A stretch of DNA of 64,000 bases from Cohnella terricola (GCF_007786475.1 NZ_VNJJ01000016.1:1-64000); one strand, 5' to 3'. Positions 42,517 to 56,757 are shown, counted from the first letter of the stretch. The notes: generated from the sequence alone by a model not told the origin. A program made the numbers and translations.

Positions 42517-43470
42517 CTACCAGATGCTCGTGTTGGATAGACGCTTCGCTAGGGTATTTACTGTCACGAGAAGGATCAGGTTGATCACCGAGTTGAACAA
42601 TCCGACGGCTGTCGCAAAACTGTAATTGGCGTTTAGCAGGCCCATACCGTAGACATAAGTTGCGATGACCTCGGATGCAGGCAGATTAAGCGAGTTTTGC
42701 AGCAAATAAATTTTCTCGAAGCCGATCGTCATGACATTGCCGACGTTTAAGATCAGAATAATCGTAACGGTCGGCAGAATACCGGGCAGATCGACGTGGA
42801 TGATTTTCTGCAGCCGGGACGCCCCATCTACTTTGGCCGCTTCATACAGCGTCGGATCGATGCCGGCCAGCGCCGCCAAATAGATGACTGCCGAATAACC
42901 CGCAGTCTGCCAAATTTCTGACCAAACGTAGATCGATCTGAACATGCCCGGCTCGCCCAGAAAATTGATCGGCTCTAATCCGAAATGCTGGAGCGCGACG
43001 TTCGCAAAACCGAGCCTCGGCGCCAAGAACAGCATGAGGATGGACACCATGACGACGGTAGAGATGAAATACGGGGCGAACGTGACGAGTTGGACGACGC
43101 GCCTGAATCGCCCGCTGCGTATTTCGTTCAACATGAGCGCGAGCAGAATCGGAATCGGGAAGCCCGCTAGTAGAAGGTAGAAGCTAAGCAGCAGTGTGTT
43201 TTTGAGCAAGGTCCAGAAAATCGGGTTTTCGAAAAACAATTCAAAGTGTTTGAGGCCGACCCACGGGCTGCCCCAAATGCCTTTAATAACATTAAAATCT
43301 TTGAATGCCAGCACCGCGTTAGCCATCGGGTAATACTTGAATATTAGAAAAAACAGCAGAGGAGGCAGGATGAGCAAGTAGAGCTGCCAATGATTTTTAA
43401 GGCTTTTGACCGCCTGAGCCGCATATCCCTCCCGCGTTCTCCGAATGCGCTTTAACGTTTGTTTTTCCAA
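42517..43470 (-). CDS. Sugar ABC transporter permease (LplB/YteP type)
   Basis: A permease of about 317 residues with six helices (LYLLILPPLLFFLIFKYYPM near residue 30; EAA loop LYEAAKVDGASRLQKIIHVDLPGI near 215). The frame as given starts at TTG (43470) with only a weak site. A strong GGAGGG lies 24 bases upstream, and the in-frame codon six bases after it is CTG (43488), so a slightly longer product from CTG is possible. It is the first gene of the importer operon; a cre-like site lies about 50 bases upstream. Confidence 0.9.
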   Translation of the reverse strand: MEKQTLKRIRRTREGYAAQAVKSLKNHWQLYLLILPPLLFFLIFKYYPMANAVLAFKDFNVIKGIWGSPWVGLKHFELFFENPIFWTLLKNTLLLSFYLLLAGFPIPILLALMLNEIRSGRFRRVVQLVTFAPYFISTVVMVSILMLFLAPRLGFANVALQHFGLEPINFLGEPGMFRSIYVWSEIWQTAGYSAVIYLAALAGIDPTLYEAAKVDGASRLQKIIHVDLPGILPTVTIILILNVGNVMTIGFEKIYLLQNSLNLPASEVIATYVYGMGLLNANYSFATAVGLFNSVINLILLVTVNTLAKRLSNTSIW

Positions 43471-43518
43471 AATCTCGGACGATTGCAGAATGATCCCTCC
43501 TGTTCGGTGAACGGCTTA

Positions 43519-43532
43519 TGATAGCGCTTTCT
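43519..43532 (-). promoter_or_regulatory. cre-like site upstream of the sugar importer
   Basis: On the minus strand AGAAAGCGCTATCA matches 13 of 14 positions of the CcpA cre consensus. It sits upstream of the first permease gene, so carbon catabolite control of the importer is likely. The rest of 43533-43686 shows no gene. Confidence 0.6.
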
Positions 43533-43686
43533 GTGCTTGATATTAGGACATTTCCATGCTTTTCGGATAGGTACAATTCGGTGTTTTTGCATCCCTTTCT
43601 CCCGATTTTCGGGGGACATTTCGCCGTCTCCCGGCCACGAATCGCAGCGCTTTCATTTTGTCGTTTACGGGGGATGTTCCGCGCGT

Positions 43687-43731
43687 CAAAAAGGACCTCG
43701 ATCCCCGTTGGTTCGGGAATTCGAGGTCCTA
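43687..43731 (-). terminator. Terminator of the membrane AraC regulator gene
   Basis: On the minus strand AGGACCTCGA and TCGAGGTCCT, with further pairing inside (TTCCCG / CGGGGA), are followed by TTTTTG. Confidence 0.85.
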
Positions 43732-43803
43732 TAAGTCAGTCCTAGTCGGTGCCGTTAGCTCAAACAGTACGGCTAGCCATATGTGAAGATGCTCGGTTCC
43801 GCG

Positions 43804-46092
43804 TCAATCCTCCGGCGTCTGGCGATACGCGCTCGGTGACACACCGATCACGCGCTTAAACGCTCGCCGGAACGAATGGGAGCTGTTGTAACCGACGAGA
43901 GCGGCGATCTCATCGATCGTATGGCCGTATTCTTTCAGCAATTGACCCGCCCGATCCATTCGCACCCGCTCGATATAATCGGATAAGTTGTCTCCCGTCA
44001 CTTCCTTAAAAAGTTGCGAAATGTATTTCTCCGGCCGCCCGACTTGTTCCGCGAGCCGGTACAGGCTGAGATCAGCATTGTTATATTGCTCCGCGACGTG
44101 TTCCTTCAACTGCTCGATGAGACGATAGTGCTGGTCGTTCCTTTTGCTCGCAATCATACCGCATAAGGCTTCCATAATTTCCAAGATCTCGTCCATCAAG
44201 CTGCCAATCGGTTCAGACGGCTGAATGGCGACAATGCGGTTCTTGATCGGATCGATTGTTTCGGAACACGCGAACGTTTTTTGGTCCAGAAGTTTCAGGA
44301 GTGTCCCCTTCATCTCGAGGGCGAGCTGGTGCCTCATCTCGGGGGACAACTCTCGCGCGACCGTATTCTGCTCGGAGATCCGGTGGACAATTCTCCGCGC
44401 TTCGGCGATCTCGCCGGCCCGAATCGTGCCGATTAGACGCATCTCCACGTCGAGCGGGTAATAATAAGCTACGCTGTCCAGTGGCATCTCGTCGTACCAT
44501 GTGATCGTCTTCGCTTGGTTTAATGCCGCCGCATTCTCTATCGTCTGCTTCGACTGTTCGTAAGCGTGGCTGATCTCCGTAATTGCCGCGAATTCGCTGA
44601 CCGCCGCTTTCACGGAAATCTTGAATTCACGGAACAGCGAATCGGCGAGCCTGGACAGGACAGCATCGATCTGCCCCCGGCCGTAATTCCCGTCGCTTAA
44701 TTCGGTCGCGAAGAGCGCCACAACTTTATCAGAGCCGAGATCAGTCGCCGGAACAGGCCCGATCATCTCTTGAAGCGTCTGCTTCAGCACGAGCCGGGCG
44801 GCGTGAAGCTCATTCAGAATATCGACGCTATCCATGCCGGAATATCCTTGAATTTGAACGATTGCCACGTACCCGGACGTACCGCTCAAGCCCGCGTTCG
44901 ACTGAACTGCAGCTGCGACAATCTCTTCGTGCGACTGAAACTCTCCTGCGATGAGCCGCTTATAGAACGCGTCCCGCACGAGCGGCTGCTGACGCCGCAA
45001 TTCGGACTCGAGATGTTTGTTGTTCGTGATCATCTCGGCGATGTTCCCATGCAGAAAATCGTATTCGTTCCGGTCCTCATTCGTTTCGGTGACTTGGGCA
45101 AACGAATTAAGGAGTCTGTGGATCGGCGCGCTGTTCCAATAGGCCATCGTGAGCCCGATCAGCAATCCCAAGACGACGGCTCCGCCGATAACCGTCCACG
45201 AAATCCATTTGATTTTATTCGCGTTCTCCATAAGCGCTTTTTTCGGAATGCCAGCATGATAAACCCAGCCGTTCGTCTCCGAACGGATCGTGACTACGAG
45301 GTCGTCCTTGAAGAACTGGCTTGTACGCGTTCCATCGAAACGGGCGTCCGCGGCTAGCGCCTCTGCGATCTCCTCGTTATCTCCCTGGCGGCTAATCGTG
45401 CGACCTTGATCGTCCAGAATGTGAACCCATCCGCCGTTCTTGTCCGTTATGCCCGACAGCAAGCCGGCGATCGATTTCTCGTCGATGATGACGACGACGA
45501 CGGCCGGGGAAGAATCCCCGAAGCTGTCCAGCGGCAAGGATTGCATATAAGAGATAGCCGTCGTCCGGGAGTTGGTGGTCGTGAACGGACGCAGAGGCAT
45601 CATTTCTCTTCGATGCGTTTCGTTCAATACGAGCCTCCTCCATTCGGAGACGGACAAATCTTCGTATTTATAATTTTCGTAGTAATGCTCCGGACGGAAA
45701 TAAGCCGAGCCTGGAGTCATCACAACGTCGTAATTACGCAAATAAATAAAGAAGTGTTTCAAGAAATCGTTTGTCTGCCCAAGCGTCGACAAGTCTTTCA
45801 TCGTCTTCCAAATGCCGAACACATTCTGCTTATTGTCCGATCGGGGCTCATTCATCAGCACATTTAAATCTTGATTGATCGCGAGGGTCCGCGTAAAACC
45901 TTCCACCTCGGCAATTCTTCGTTCCAGAAGCTCCATGCTTTTCTGCAACTGATTAACGCTGTTCTCGATGGAAAGGGATTCCGTGACGGAAATCGAAGTT
46001 CTATAAGACATGTAACCGGCGATGCTCGGAATGAGCAGAATCACGATGTACGAAACGAGAAAATTTCTAAAAATTCTGGAATGTCTAGGCAT
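43804..46092 (-). CDS. Membrane-anchored AraC-family regulator (YesS/YtdP type)
   Basis: A 762-residue sensor-regulator. An N-terminal helix (residues 9-27) and a second near 300-320 (WTVIGGAVVLGLLIGLTMAYW) flank an extracellular cache-like domain of about 270 residues. A cytoplasmic region follows, and the C terminus is a double-HTH AraC domain (LSLYRLAEQVGRPEKYISQLFKEVTGDNLSDYIERVRM; IDEIAALVGYNSSHSFRRAFKRVIGVSP, 665-755). Such proteins sense an extracellular sugar and activate an adjacent importer and glycosidase operon, here the Lpl-type importer downstream and the glycosidases upstream. GGAGG precedes the start. Confidence 0.9.
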   Translation of the reverse strand: MPRHSRIFRNFLVSYIVILLIPSIAGYMSYRTSISVTESLSIENSVNQLQKSMELLERRIAEVEGFTRTLAINQDLNVLMNEPRSDNKQNVFGIWKTMKDLSTLGQTNDFLKHFFIYLRNYDVVMTPGSAYFRPEHYYENYKYEDLSVSEWRRLVLNETHRREMMPLRPFTTTNSRTTAISYMQSLPLDSFGDSSPAVVVVIIDEKSIAGLLSGITDKNGGWVHILDDQGRTISRQGDNEEIAEALAADARFDGTRTSQFFKDDLVVTIRSETNGWVYHAGIPKKALMENANKIKWISWTVIGGAVVLGLLIGLTMAYWNSAPIHRLLNSFAQVTETNEDRNEYDFLHGNIAEMITNNKHLESELRRQQPLVRDAFYKRLIAGEFQSHEEIVAAAVQSNAGLSGTSGYVAIVQIQGYSGMDSVDILNELHAARLVLKQTLQEMIGPVPATDLGSDKVVALFATELSDGNYGRGQIDAVLSRLADSLFREFKISVKAAVSEFAAITEISHAYEQSKQTIENAAALNQAKTITWYDEMPLDSVAYYYPLDVEMRLIGTIRAGEIAEARRIVHRISEQNTVARELSPEMRHQLALEMKGTLLKLLDQKTFACSETIDPIKNRIVAIQPSEPIGSLMDEILEIMEALCGMIASKRNDQHYRLIEQLKEHVAEQYNNADLSLYRLAEQVGRPEKYISQLFKEVTGDNLSDYIERVRMDRAGQLLKEYGHTIDEIAALVGYNSSHSFRRAFKRVIGVSPSAYRQTPED

Positions 46093-46164
46093 GCCAAGCC
46101 TCCCCCCCTGATGAGAGCGCTATCATAACAAAAAAAATGCGAGCTACGCAAGTTCCTGCCATAA

Positions 46165-46204
46165 GGAAGAGCAACATCCGATCGGATCGCGATCGGCGTT
46201 GCTC
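46165..46204 (-). terminator. Terminator of the glycosidase operon
   Basis: On the minus strand GAGCAAC and GTTGCTC enclose further pairing (CCGATC / GATCGG) and are followed by TTCCTT. It lies about 200 bases beyond the DUF5054 stop. No other gene lies in 46093-46406 apart from the remnant at 46259. Confidence 0.6.
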
Positions 46205-46258
46205 GTTATCTACATTATTTCCTTATACATCGAAACGCGACTTAATGAATTGAGCTAG

Positions 46259-46399
46259 CATCTCGATAGCGTCACCGTATTCGAAATCTTACCGGATGGG
46301 GCAAGCTGGCGTAAAGGTACAATTCCGGAATTAGCGTACGATTATCCCTCGCCGAATCCTGAAATCGCACCGTACGAACTGTTCCCTACGCTTGCATAA
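46259..46399 (+). pseudogene. Possible C-terminal gene remnant
   Basis: A plus-strand frame reads HLDSVTVFEILPDGASW, then RKGTIPELAYDYPSPNPEIA and PYELFPTLA and stops at TAA (46397). The composition looks like a real protein end, but the frame has no start codon and a TAG (46256) interrupts it upstream. I cannot name the family. It may be the relic of a gene lost from this gap. Confidence 0.35.
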
Positions 46400-46406
46400 T
46401 GGCGGA

Positions 46407-48509
46407 TTACTGCGGATTCGACCGCAAACGAAGGCGAAAACGGAATTTCGCATCTTCCCCGTACCACATCGGGAAATTCGTACCCCAGATGTTATTGTGC
46501 AGATTGAAGTGCCAGCCTCTGTCGAGCGGAGCGAAAGATTGGTCGAATTGCAGCAGCCTGCCGCCCCCTGGCGCGGCCAATGCGGCGTCCAGCGTCTCAA
46601 TGCATGCCGTTCCGTCCGCTCCCTCGTAATGAACGCCTTGGCCGACGCCGTGCAAATTGCGGTTGCCGCCCTTCACGACGTTCAGCGGCGAAAAACGCTG
46701 TCCGAGCTTGTCCATCTTCCACAGGTTCGGATTGTCCACGTTCAGCGCGCACTTGAACCAGCTCGCTTCGGGCAGTCGGTTGGCCTCCTTGCCGAACCAC
46801 TGCAACGAGACGTCGATCATCTCCGATCCGAAGGCATAGACGATCTCAAGCTCCGACGGAGCGCCGTATTCCTCATGCGCTTCGGCAGGCATGGCCAGAC
46901 GAAGCCGATAGCGCCCATCGTCCAACCTTTCCAGATCGGTCAGGCTCGGCGCGTACAAGCGGTGGCTCGGCAACGGACGAACAAATTCGAAGCCCGGCTT
47001 GCTGAAATCCGCGTCTGCCCACGGATGCGTGACGGGCAAGTTCTGCATATACGTGCGGAAGTACCGGGCGTAATCTTCCGTGCCGAACGTCTCGTAGACA
47101 TACGCCCCGAACGGATGCGCCTCGTCCGCCCAACTTTTCCCGCACGCGTCGGACAGCAGGACGAGCGCCCCGCTACCGTCGAATTGCGCTTGCCAGCCAT
47201 AGCCGGCATTGATGCTTGCCGCCGGACTAAGCTCGGCGCCGCTCGATCCGCCCGGCTTCGGCTTCAACTCCTCGAAGGCGCGCTCCGCCTCGTCGCGCAA
47301 ACTGGCGTCCAGATGCGACACCGCCAGATCCACGTACCGGCGCTGCTCGGCCCAGGAGCTCTCAATTCTCGAATACGAGCGGCGGCTCTCTTCCTGGGAG
47401 AATAGATGGGCGGAATGCTTGTCGAACTCGTTCATCGCGAACGCCCCGATATAGCCGAACTTCGCCGGAATGTCGTTTGCGTCCACTTCATCCTTAAGCC
47501 GAGCGGCCTGAAAATCGCGCTTGGCGTAGTTGCGAAAATCGGGCAGCCATTTTTTCACGTCCAGCCCCCACGTATGCTCGGCGACCATCAGCATGTCCAT
47601 GCTCATACGACGGTACGCCTCGTCCGTTCGCTTCAGCTTCCCTTCCGCCAGCCATCCGTCGCGCAGGCGCTGAAGCTCCCGGAATCGCGCCAGCTTGAGC
47701 GGATCCGTTCCCGCGCCGTGAATCCACGTATCCCCCAGCTCTTCGCGAACGACGGGAAGCTCGTTTCGCGCTTCCAGCAGCTTACGCGCGAACGCGTCCA
47801 TCGTCGAAGCGATGACTTCCGCCCCGGGATAACGCTTGGAGATCTGCGCGAACTGCTCCCGAATCTCCTCTACGGATGGCGGGCCGCAGTTGTCACCCGT
47901 ATGGGCGAAAACAAGTACGTCCCGAAGCCCTTCAAGACTCAGATCTTCTCCGTACGTACCCGCGTAATTGACGATGAGTTCCGAGCCGTCCTCCGCCTGC
48001 CAGCGGAACAGCCTCGGCACGTCCGGCCGCTTCGATGCCGGATTAACTCCCAGATGCAAGTAGCGAAGCCCCGCTTTCGCCATAAGAGGAACGATGCCCA
48101 GCGTATGGCCGGGAACGTCGGTCATTTTCGCCGCGATCGTTTCTTTGCCGTACCTGGCGTCCAGATCGCGGCCGATCGACAAGCCGAACCGGAACAGCTC
48201 CTCGTCCATCAGCTCGGTGTGCGTCGTGCACGGAAGTCCGTGCCAAGCGATATGCCCCCGGGCGATGGCGTTCTCCATCCGGCGTCTTTCCTCGTCCCCG
48301 GCCGTGTCCATATAGTGCTGGATGAGCCACGAGCCGGTCGTCCAGACGAATCCGGCCGACCCTCCCTCATCATCCAGCCTTTCTGCGAGCGCGATCGCCT
48401 TCGGAATATATTCCTGTCGGTACTGCTCGGTCACCCGGGCCGCGAGATGGGTAAAACCGATATCCAAATGCGTCTTGAAAACGACATGAACTCTCTCAAT
48501 CGTGGTCAT
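46407..48509 (-). CDS. DUF5054 / GH38-like putative glycoside hydrolase
   Basis: A 700-residue cytoplasmic protein beginning MTTIERVHVVFKTHLDIGFTHLA. The KTHLDIGFT start (metal-binding His and Asp) and FVWTTGSWLIQHYMD resemble the N-terminal domain of GH38 alpha-mannosidases, and KMTDVPGHTLGIVPLMAKAG carries a second conserved Asp/His. I recognise the family as DUF5054, of unproven activity, common in Paenibacillaceae glycan loci. I start at 48509 by homology; an in-frame ATG at 48548 abuts the GH95 stop. It is the last gene of the glycosidase set and probably removes a further sugar from the imported glycan. Confidence 0.82.
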   Translation of the reverse strand: MTTIERVHVVFKTHLDIGFTHLAARVTEQYRQEYIPKAIALAERLDDEGGSAGFVWTTGSWLIQHYMDTAGDEERRRMENAIARGHIAWHGLPCTTHTELMDEELFRFGLSIGRDLDARYGKETIAAKMTDVPGHTLGIVPLMAKAGLRYLHLGVNPASKRPDVPRLFRWQAEDGSELIVNYAGTYGEDLSLEGLRDVLVFAHTGDNCGPPSVEEIREQFAQISKRYPGAEVIASTMDAFARKLLEARNELPVVREELGDTWIHGAGTDPLKLARFRELQRLRDGWLAEGKLKRTDEAYRRMSMDMLMVAEHTWGLDVKKWLPDFRNYAKRDFQAARLKDEVDANDIPAKFGYIGAFAMNEFDKHSAHLFSQEESRRSYSRIESSWAEQRRYVDLAVSHLDASLRDEAERAFEELKPKPGGSSGAELSPAASINAGYGWQAQFDGSGALVLLSDACGKSWADEAHPFGAYVYETFGTEDYARYFRTYMQNLPVTHPWADADFSKPGFEFVRPLPSHRLYAPSLTDLERLDDGRYRLRLAMPAEAHEEYGAPSELEIVYAFGSEMIDVSLQWFGKEANRLPEASWFKCALNVDNPNLWKMDKLGQRFSPLNVVKGGNRNLHGVGQGVHYEGADGTACIETLDAALAAPGGGRLLQFDQSFAPLDRGWHFNLHNNIWGTNFPMWYGEDAKFRFRLRLRSNPQ

Positions 48510-48548
48510 ATTATCGTCTGCTCCATCCTTCCGAAGACTAATCGCCAT

Positions 48549-50903
48549 CTATACTCTTGAGCGGCGAATGCAGTACGTCCGGCCCGTCTCGGTAACGAAC
48601 CGGATTGTTCCTTGTTCCGAGCGTTGAACGGGAATATCCGCACCGTCCAACGTAACGGTAAGACCATCGGCCTCCGCGATCTCGCAATCCCGGCCGCGCA
48701 GGGAGCGAACGCTCGCCTCCTCCAGGCGGCCTTCCCGCCAGCGAATGTCGACCTCGAAGCCGCCGCGGGCGCACAGCCCTTCTACACTGCCGTTCGGCCA
48801 GGCTTCCGGCAATGCGGGAAGCAGCTCCAAAGCCTTCTGATGCGACTGCAGCAGCATCTCGATAATACCGGACGTCGCGGCGTAATTGCCATCGATCTGG
48901 AACGGCGGATGCGCGTCGAACATGTTCGGATACAGGCCGCCTCGGGAATAGTTCATGTCCCCTCCGGACAGCCTCATCAAATTTTGTAGCAGCTCGAAGC
49001 CTTGATTGCCTTGACTGAATCTCGCCCAGAGACCGATCTTCCAGCCGAGGCTCCAACCGGTTCCCTCGTTGCCGCGAATTTCCAGGGAACGGCGCGCCGC
49101 GGCGAATAGCTCCGGTGTGTCACGGACAGTCAGCTGCCGACCCGGATAGACGCCGAACAGATGCGACACGTGGCGATGATGCGGATCCTCGTCCTCGAAA
49201 TCCTCGAACCATTCCTGCAATCTTCCGTCCCGACCGATCTGTGGCGGATATAGCTTGGCTCTCGCGCCGCGGAGCTCTTCCGCGAACACTTCGTCAGCGC
49301 CCAACGCCTCGGACGCTTCGATGCAATTCGTGAACAAGTCCCAAATGAGCGCCATGTCCATCGTCGAGGCTCGGCTTATTCCCGCCGTCTTACCGTCATA
49401 GCGGAATTTATGTTCCGGCGAAGTCGACGGACAGGTGGATAAACGTCCCATCACGTCCTCCTCGAGGAAATCGAGGCAGAACAGCGCAGCTTCCTTCATT
49501 ATCGGATAAGCGTTGTCCCGCAAATAATCGAGGTCGAGACCGAAAGCGTAATGCTCCCACAGATGCTGCGCCAGCCAGACGCCGCCCATCGGCCACATCG
49601 CCCAGGAGGCGTCGCCCTCGCCGCGTCCGCCCGCCGGAGCCGAATGCCCCCAAAGGTCGACGTTATGGTGGGCGACCCATCCCCGGCTGCCATAGTGAAG
49701 CTCGGCGGTTTTCCGCCCGGTCTTCGCAACTCTGCCGATCAGGGAGATCATCGGCTCGTGGCATTCGGACAGATTGGCCGTCTCCGTCGGCCAATAGTTC
49801 ATCTGAGTATTAATATTGATCGTATAGTTGCTGCTCCAAGGCGGGCGGGTCTGATCGTTCCATATGCCCTGCAAGTTCGTCGCCTGCGTTCCGGGACGGG
49901 AGCCGGCGATCGTCAGATAACGTCCGTAATGAAATAACAGCTCGACGAGATTCGGATCGGCGGCGCCGTAAGCGGTGATTCTCTCGTCCGTCGGCATCTC
50001 CTCCGAAGCGCGCCGTTCTCCAAGCGACAGGCTGACTCTGTCGAACAATGCGCGATAATCGGCGATGTGATCATCGCGAAGCGCGGCATAGCCCTTGCCC
50101 ACAAGCCTGTCCAATTGCTTCTCAGCCTCTGCGGCCGCATCCGGCGCGCCATTAAAGGTCGTCGCCGCGGAGAAGAGGAACGTGATGCTGTGAGCTCCTC
50201 GCACCTGTAGGCCGTCCCCGTCCGCTCGCACCTCGCCGCCATCCGCTGTAGCGTGCAGAACGCCCGCAAAACGGATCGCCTCCGACGTCTCGTCGTCTCC
50301 GTACACGATCGGATTCGAAGTATCGTAATAGCTCGGATCGACATGCTCCGGAGCGATTCCGCGGAGAATGAAGCGTCCGTTAGCTGCCGAGGTCTCATAA
50401 CGCAGCGGGCTGTCCAGCCGAGCGCGAACATCCAGCACTCCCGGCGCGTCGGCTTCCAGCCGCAGAACGAGGACGTTGTCCGGGTAGGAGACGAAGAGCT
50501 CCCGGGAATGGCGAACTCCGCCGATCTCATACTCAACCCGCGACACCGCGTCTTCCAGATCCAGAGATCGCCGATACGAGCGGTGAACATCCCCGTGGCC
50601 GAAAGCCAGAACGAGATCCCCGAACGGCAAATAGGACTGCGAGAAATCCCCCATCATTTCCTTGCTCTTCCGGTCGGCCTCCTCATACAACCCCGCGCTC
50701 ACGAGCCTGCGAACCTCGGACAGCACCTTCAGCGCGTTCTCGTTGTTGACTTCCTTCGACGGCGTTCCCGACCAGAGCGTATCCTCGTTCAGGCCAATGC
50801 GGTCACGCTCGACTCCGCCGAAGTGCATTGCTCCGATTCGTCCATTGCCGAGCGGAAGCGCTTCTGTCCACTTGGCCGCCGGCTTGTCGTATTGCAGCTT
50901 CAC
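48549..50903 (-). CDS. GH95 alpha-L-fucosidase (or alpha-L-galactosidase)
   Basis: A 784-residue glycoside hydrolase family 95 enzyme, an inverting enzyme acting on terminal alpha-1,2-L-fucose. It begins LQYDKPAAKWTEALPLGNGRIGAM. WSSNYTININTQMNYWPTE (about 345) carries the Asn pair, STCPSTSPEHKF (about 480) the likely acid Glu, and FDAHPPFQIDGNYAATSGI (about 660) the Asp, matching the GH95 active site pattern. There is no signal peptide, so it acts inside the cell after uptake. The start at 50903 (GTG, MKLQYD) has AAGGAG eight bases upstream. It is encoded between the DUF5054 and GH110-type genes. Confidence 0.9.
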   Translation of the reverse strand: MKLQYDKPAAKWTEALPLGNGRIGAMHFGGVERDRIGLNEDTLWSGTPSKEVNNENALKVLSEVRRLVSAGLYEEADRKSKEMMGDFSQSYLPFGDLVLAFGHGDVHRSYRRSLDLEDAVSRVEYEIGGVRHSRELFVSYPDNVLVLRLEADAPGVLDVRARLDSPLRYETSAANGRFILRGIAPEHVDPSYYDTSNPIVYGDDETSEAIRFAGVLHATADGGEVRADGDGLQVRGAHSITFLFSAATTFNGAPDAAAEAEKQLDRLVGKGYAALRDDHIADYRALFDRVSLSLGERRASEEMPTDERITAYGAADPNLVELLFHYGRYLTIAGSRPGTQATNLQGIWNDQTRPPWSSNYTININTQMNYWPTETANLSECHEPMISLIGRVAKTGRKTAELHYGSRGWVAHHNVDLWGHSAPAGGRGEGDASWAMWPMGGVWLAQHLWEHYAFGLDLDYLRDNAYPIMKEAALFCLDFLEEDVMGRLSTCPSTSPEHKFRYDGKTAGISRASTMDMALIWDLFTNCIEASEALGADEVFAEELRGARAKLYPPQIGRDGRLQEWFEDFEDEDPHHRHVSHLFGVYPGRQLTVRDTPELFAAARRSLEIRGNEGTGWSLGWKIGLWARFSQGNQGFELLQNLMRLSGGDMNYSRGGLYPNMFDAHPPFQIDGNYAATSGIIEMLLQSHQKALELLPALPEAWPNGSVEGLCARGGFEVDIRWREGRLEEASVRSLRGRDCEIAEADGLTVTLDGADIPVQRSEQGTIRFVTETGRTYCIRRSRV

Positions 50904-50963
50904 GGGTACCACTCCTTTAACTGTTTCGCTCGATTATGATCGATTCGCGAAGCTTGGACGCTC

Positions 50964-52670
50964 CTATTCCATTCCATGATAACAGTTGTCTCGGACATCG
51001 ACGTCGCTGCATGCGAGCAGCCGAACCGTGTCCTCCGGCGCAGTCGGTCCCGTGGCGGAACGAATCTCGTTGCCGAAGAACGCGATACCCTGCGTGCTCT
51101 TCGCTTCCAGCAAGAAGGAGGCTCTGCTCGTCTCGAAAACGTTGACCGCGACGCGGATGTTGCGATGGACTGGCGCATCTTCGTCGACCTCTTCGTTCTC
51201 AGGCATGATTGAGATGACCGCGCAGCCGGGTTCCCCGCATGCGACGAACCGGTTGTCCCGGATCGTCAGGTCCTCGACGCGGCCGGATTCGTACCAGGAT
51301 GCCGCGTCGTCCGCCACGAGCACGGCGCTCATCCGCAGCCGCTTGAAGACATTGCTGGCAAGAACGACCGGACGCCTCGTCGTCGCAAGGACACCCCGGG
51401 TCGGAATCCGGGAGAATGAGCAGCCCGTCACGCGGAGCTCGGGTGTCCAAGTGACGTTCTCGATGACGTCTCCTTCCCCGATTCCTTCCGGAAGCCGATC
51501 TTCCAGCTTCAGCAGCATGACCCGCGGCTCCGTCAGCCGGGCTTCCTTGACGCGGCCGGTCGCGTACGGGAGCAACGTGCCGGGCCGCACGAATTCGATC
51601 TCGTCTCCGGCGCCGAACGCCTCGAAGCCGTACGTCTGCGGGTGCATGAACCGGACGGCGAGCTCATCGCCGGTCGGCGCGCCGACGATCCGAAGATGCG
51701 TGCCGTGCACATTGATCGCGTCGTCGTGGGCGCCCGAGAATACGGAATCCGCGATCTCGACAACACCCCGGCAGCCCGATAGATGGACGAAATCGGCGAA
51801 AGCGGCGACCGTGCGACCTGTCTCCGGACGTGGCGACAAGTTCAATTGGCGAAAGTTCAAATTTTCGCTGAACTGCCCTACGATGCCCAAGCCGTGCATA
51901 AAATGAACGCCGACTCGCTCCCACCGCACGTCCTTGCATCGATGGATGAACGCGCCTACCTGGTCGCGGATGCCATCCCTCGCTTGCAGCACCCAACCCG
52001 CTTCAAGAGCTTCGCCGGAATCACGACCCTCGTAGAAGAACCGGATGCGGCCAGGCGCAGTCTCTTCGACTTTCGCCGCCCGAGCGAGCACGTTGCCGAT
52101 TCGCCACGTCGCATCGCGAATCGGGTCGTACGCCTGCACCGGACCTTCAAGGAAGCTCCAGCCGTCCCCAACCCAGCGCAGCTTACCGTCATGGACGTCA
52201 TAACGCGTATCCGCGTGAACAGTAACGTCCATGAAACCTTCCCCCAGCTTGTCGATCGTCATCTCGACGACCGTCGGCCGGGAATAATCGAAACCGACGT
52301 CCCGAATCGTCGTTCTCACACAGCCGTCGAGGGCCAGCATCGTCATTTTCCCATAGAAAACGAATAGGGAACCACCGCCGTCCAGCTCGAAATCGTTCAT
52401 GTCTTTCAGCCAGATCGCGATTGTTTTGACGGGATCCGGATTTTCCTCTTCGCTCGCCGTGTTCGTCACGTAATAGGGAACGCGGTCGGCGGATTCAGGA
52501 TGGAAATCGTACCGCCCCGGAGCTACAGCCAGCTTGACCGGTCCCCGGTGTCTCTTGGCCGCAGCAATCGCCCGCCGGAGGCCGGGACCGGCATCCTCTC
52601 CGGAATCCGGCCGAACGCCGAAATCCACGAGCGACAGCTCGAGCGGCTTGTTTTCGTTAACGTTTACCAT
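50964..52670 (-). CDS. GH110-like alpha-1,3-galactosidase (beta-helix)
   Basis: A 568-residue right-handed beta-helix protein. The stretch FADFVHLSGCRGVVEI then SGAHDDAINVHGTHLRIVG (about 290-330) is the hallmark of GH110 enzymes, which remove terminal alpha-1,3-linked galactose, including the blood group B galactose. MHGLGIVGQFSENLNF upstream also fits. There is no signal peptide, so a cytoplasmic site is likely, unlike many Bacteroides enzymes. Its neighbours are a GH95 fucosidase and a GH2 beta-galactosidase, together suited to a Gal/Fuc-capped oligosaccharide. Substrate is inferred from family. Confidence 0.82.
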   Translation of the reverse strand: MVNVNENKPLELSLVDFGVRPDSGEDAGPGLRRAIAAAKRHRGPVKLAVAPGRYDFHPESADRVPYYVTNTASEEENPDPVKTIAIWLKDMNDFELDGGGSLFVFYGKMTMLALDGCVRTTIRDVGFDYSRPTVVEMTIDKLGEGFMDVTVHADTRYDVHDGKLRWVGDGWSFLEGPVQAYDPIRDATWRIGNVLARAAKVEETAPGRIRFFYEGRDSGEALEAGWVLQARDGIRDQVGAFIHRCKDVRWERVGVHFMHGLGIVGQFSENLNFRQLNLSPRPETGRTVAAFADFVHLSGCRGVVEIADSVFSGAHDDAINVHGTHLRIVGAPTGDELAVRFMHPQTYGFEAFGAGDEIEFVRPGTLLPYATGRVKEARLTEPRVMLLKLEDRLPEGIGEGDVIENVTWTPELRVTGCSFSRIPTRGVLATTRRPVVLASNVFKRLRMSAVLVADDAASWYESGRVEDLTIRDNRFVACGEPGCAVISIMPENEEVDEDAPVHRNIRVAVNVFETSRASFLLEAKSTQGIAFFGNEIRSATGPTAPEDTVRLLACSDVDVRDNCYHGME

Positions 52671-52694
52671 CCGCCTCTCTCCCTCCCTATCCGT

Positions 52695-56757
<4,063 letters not shown>

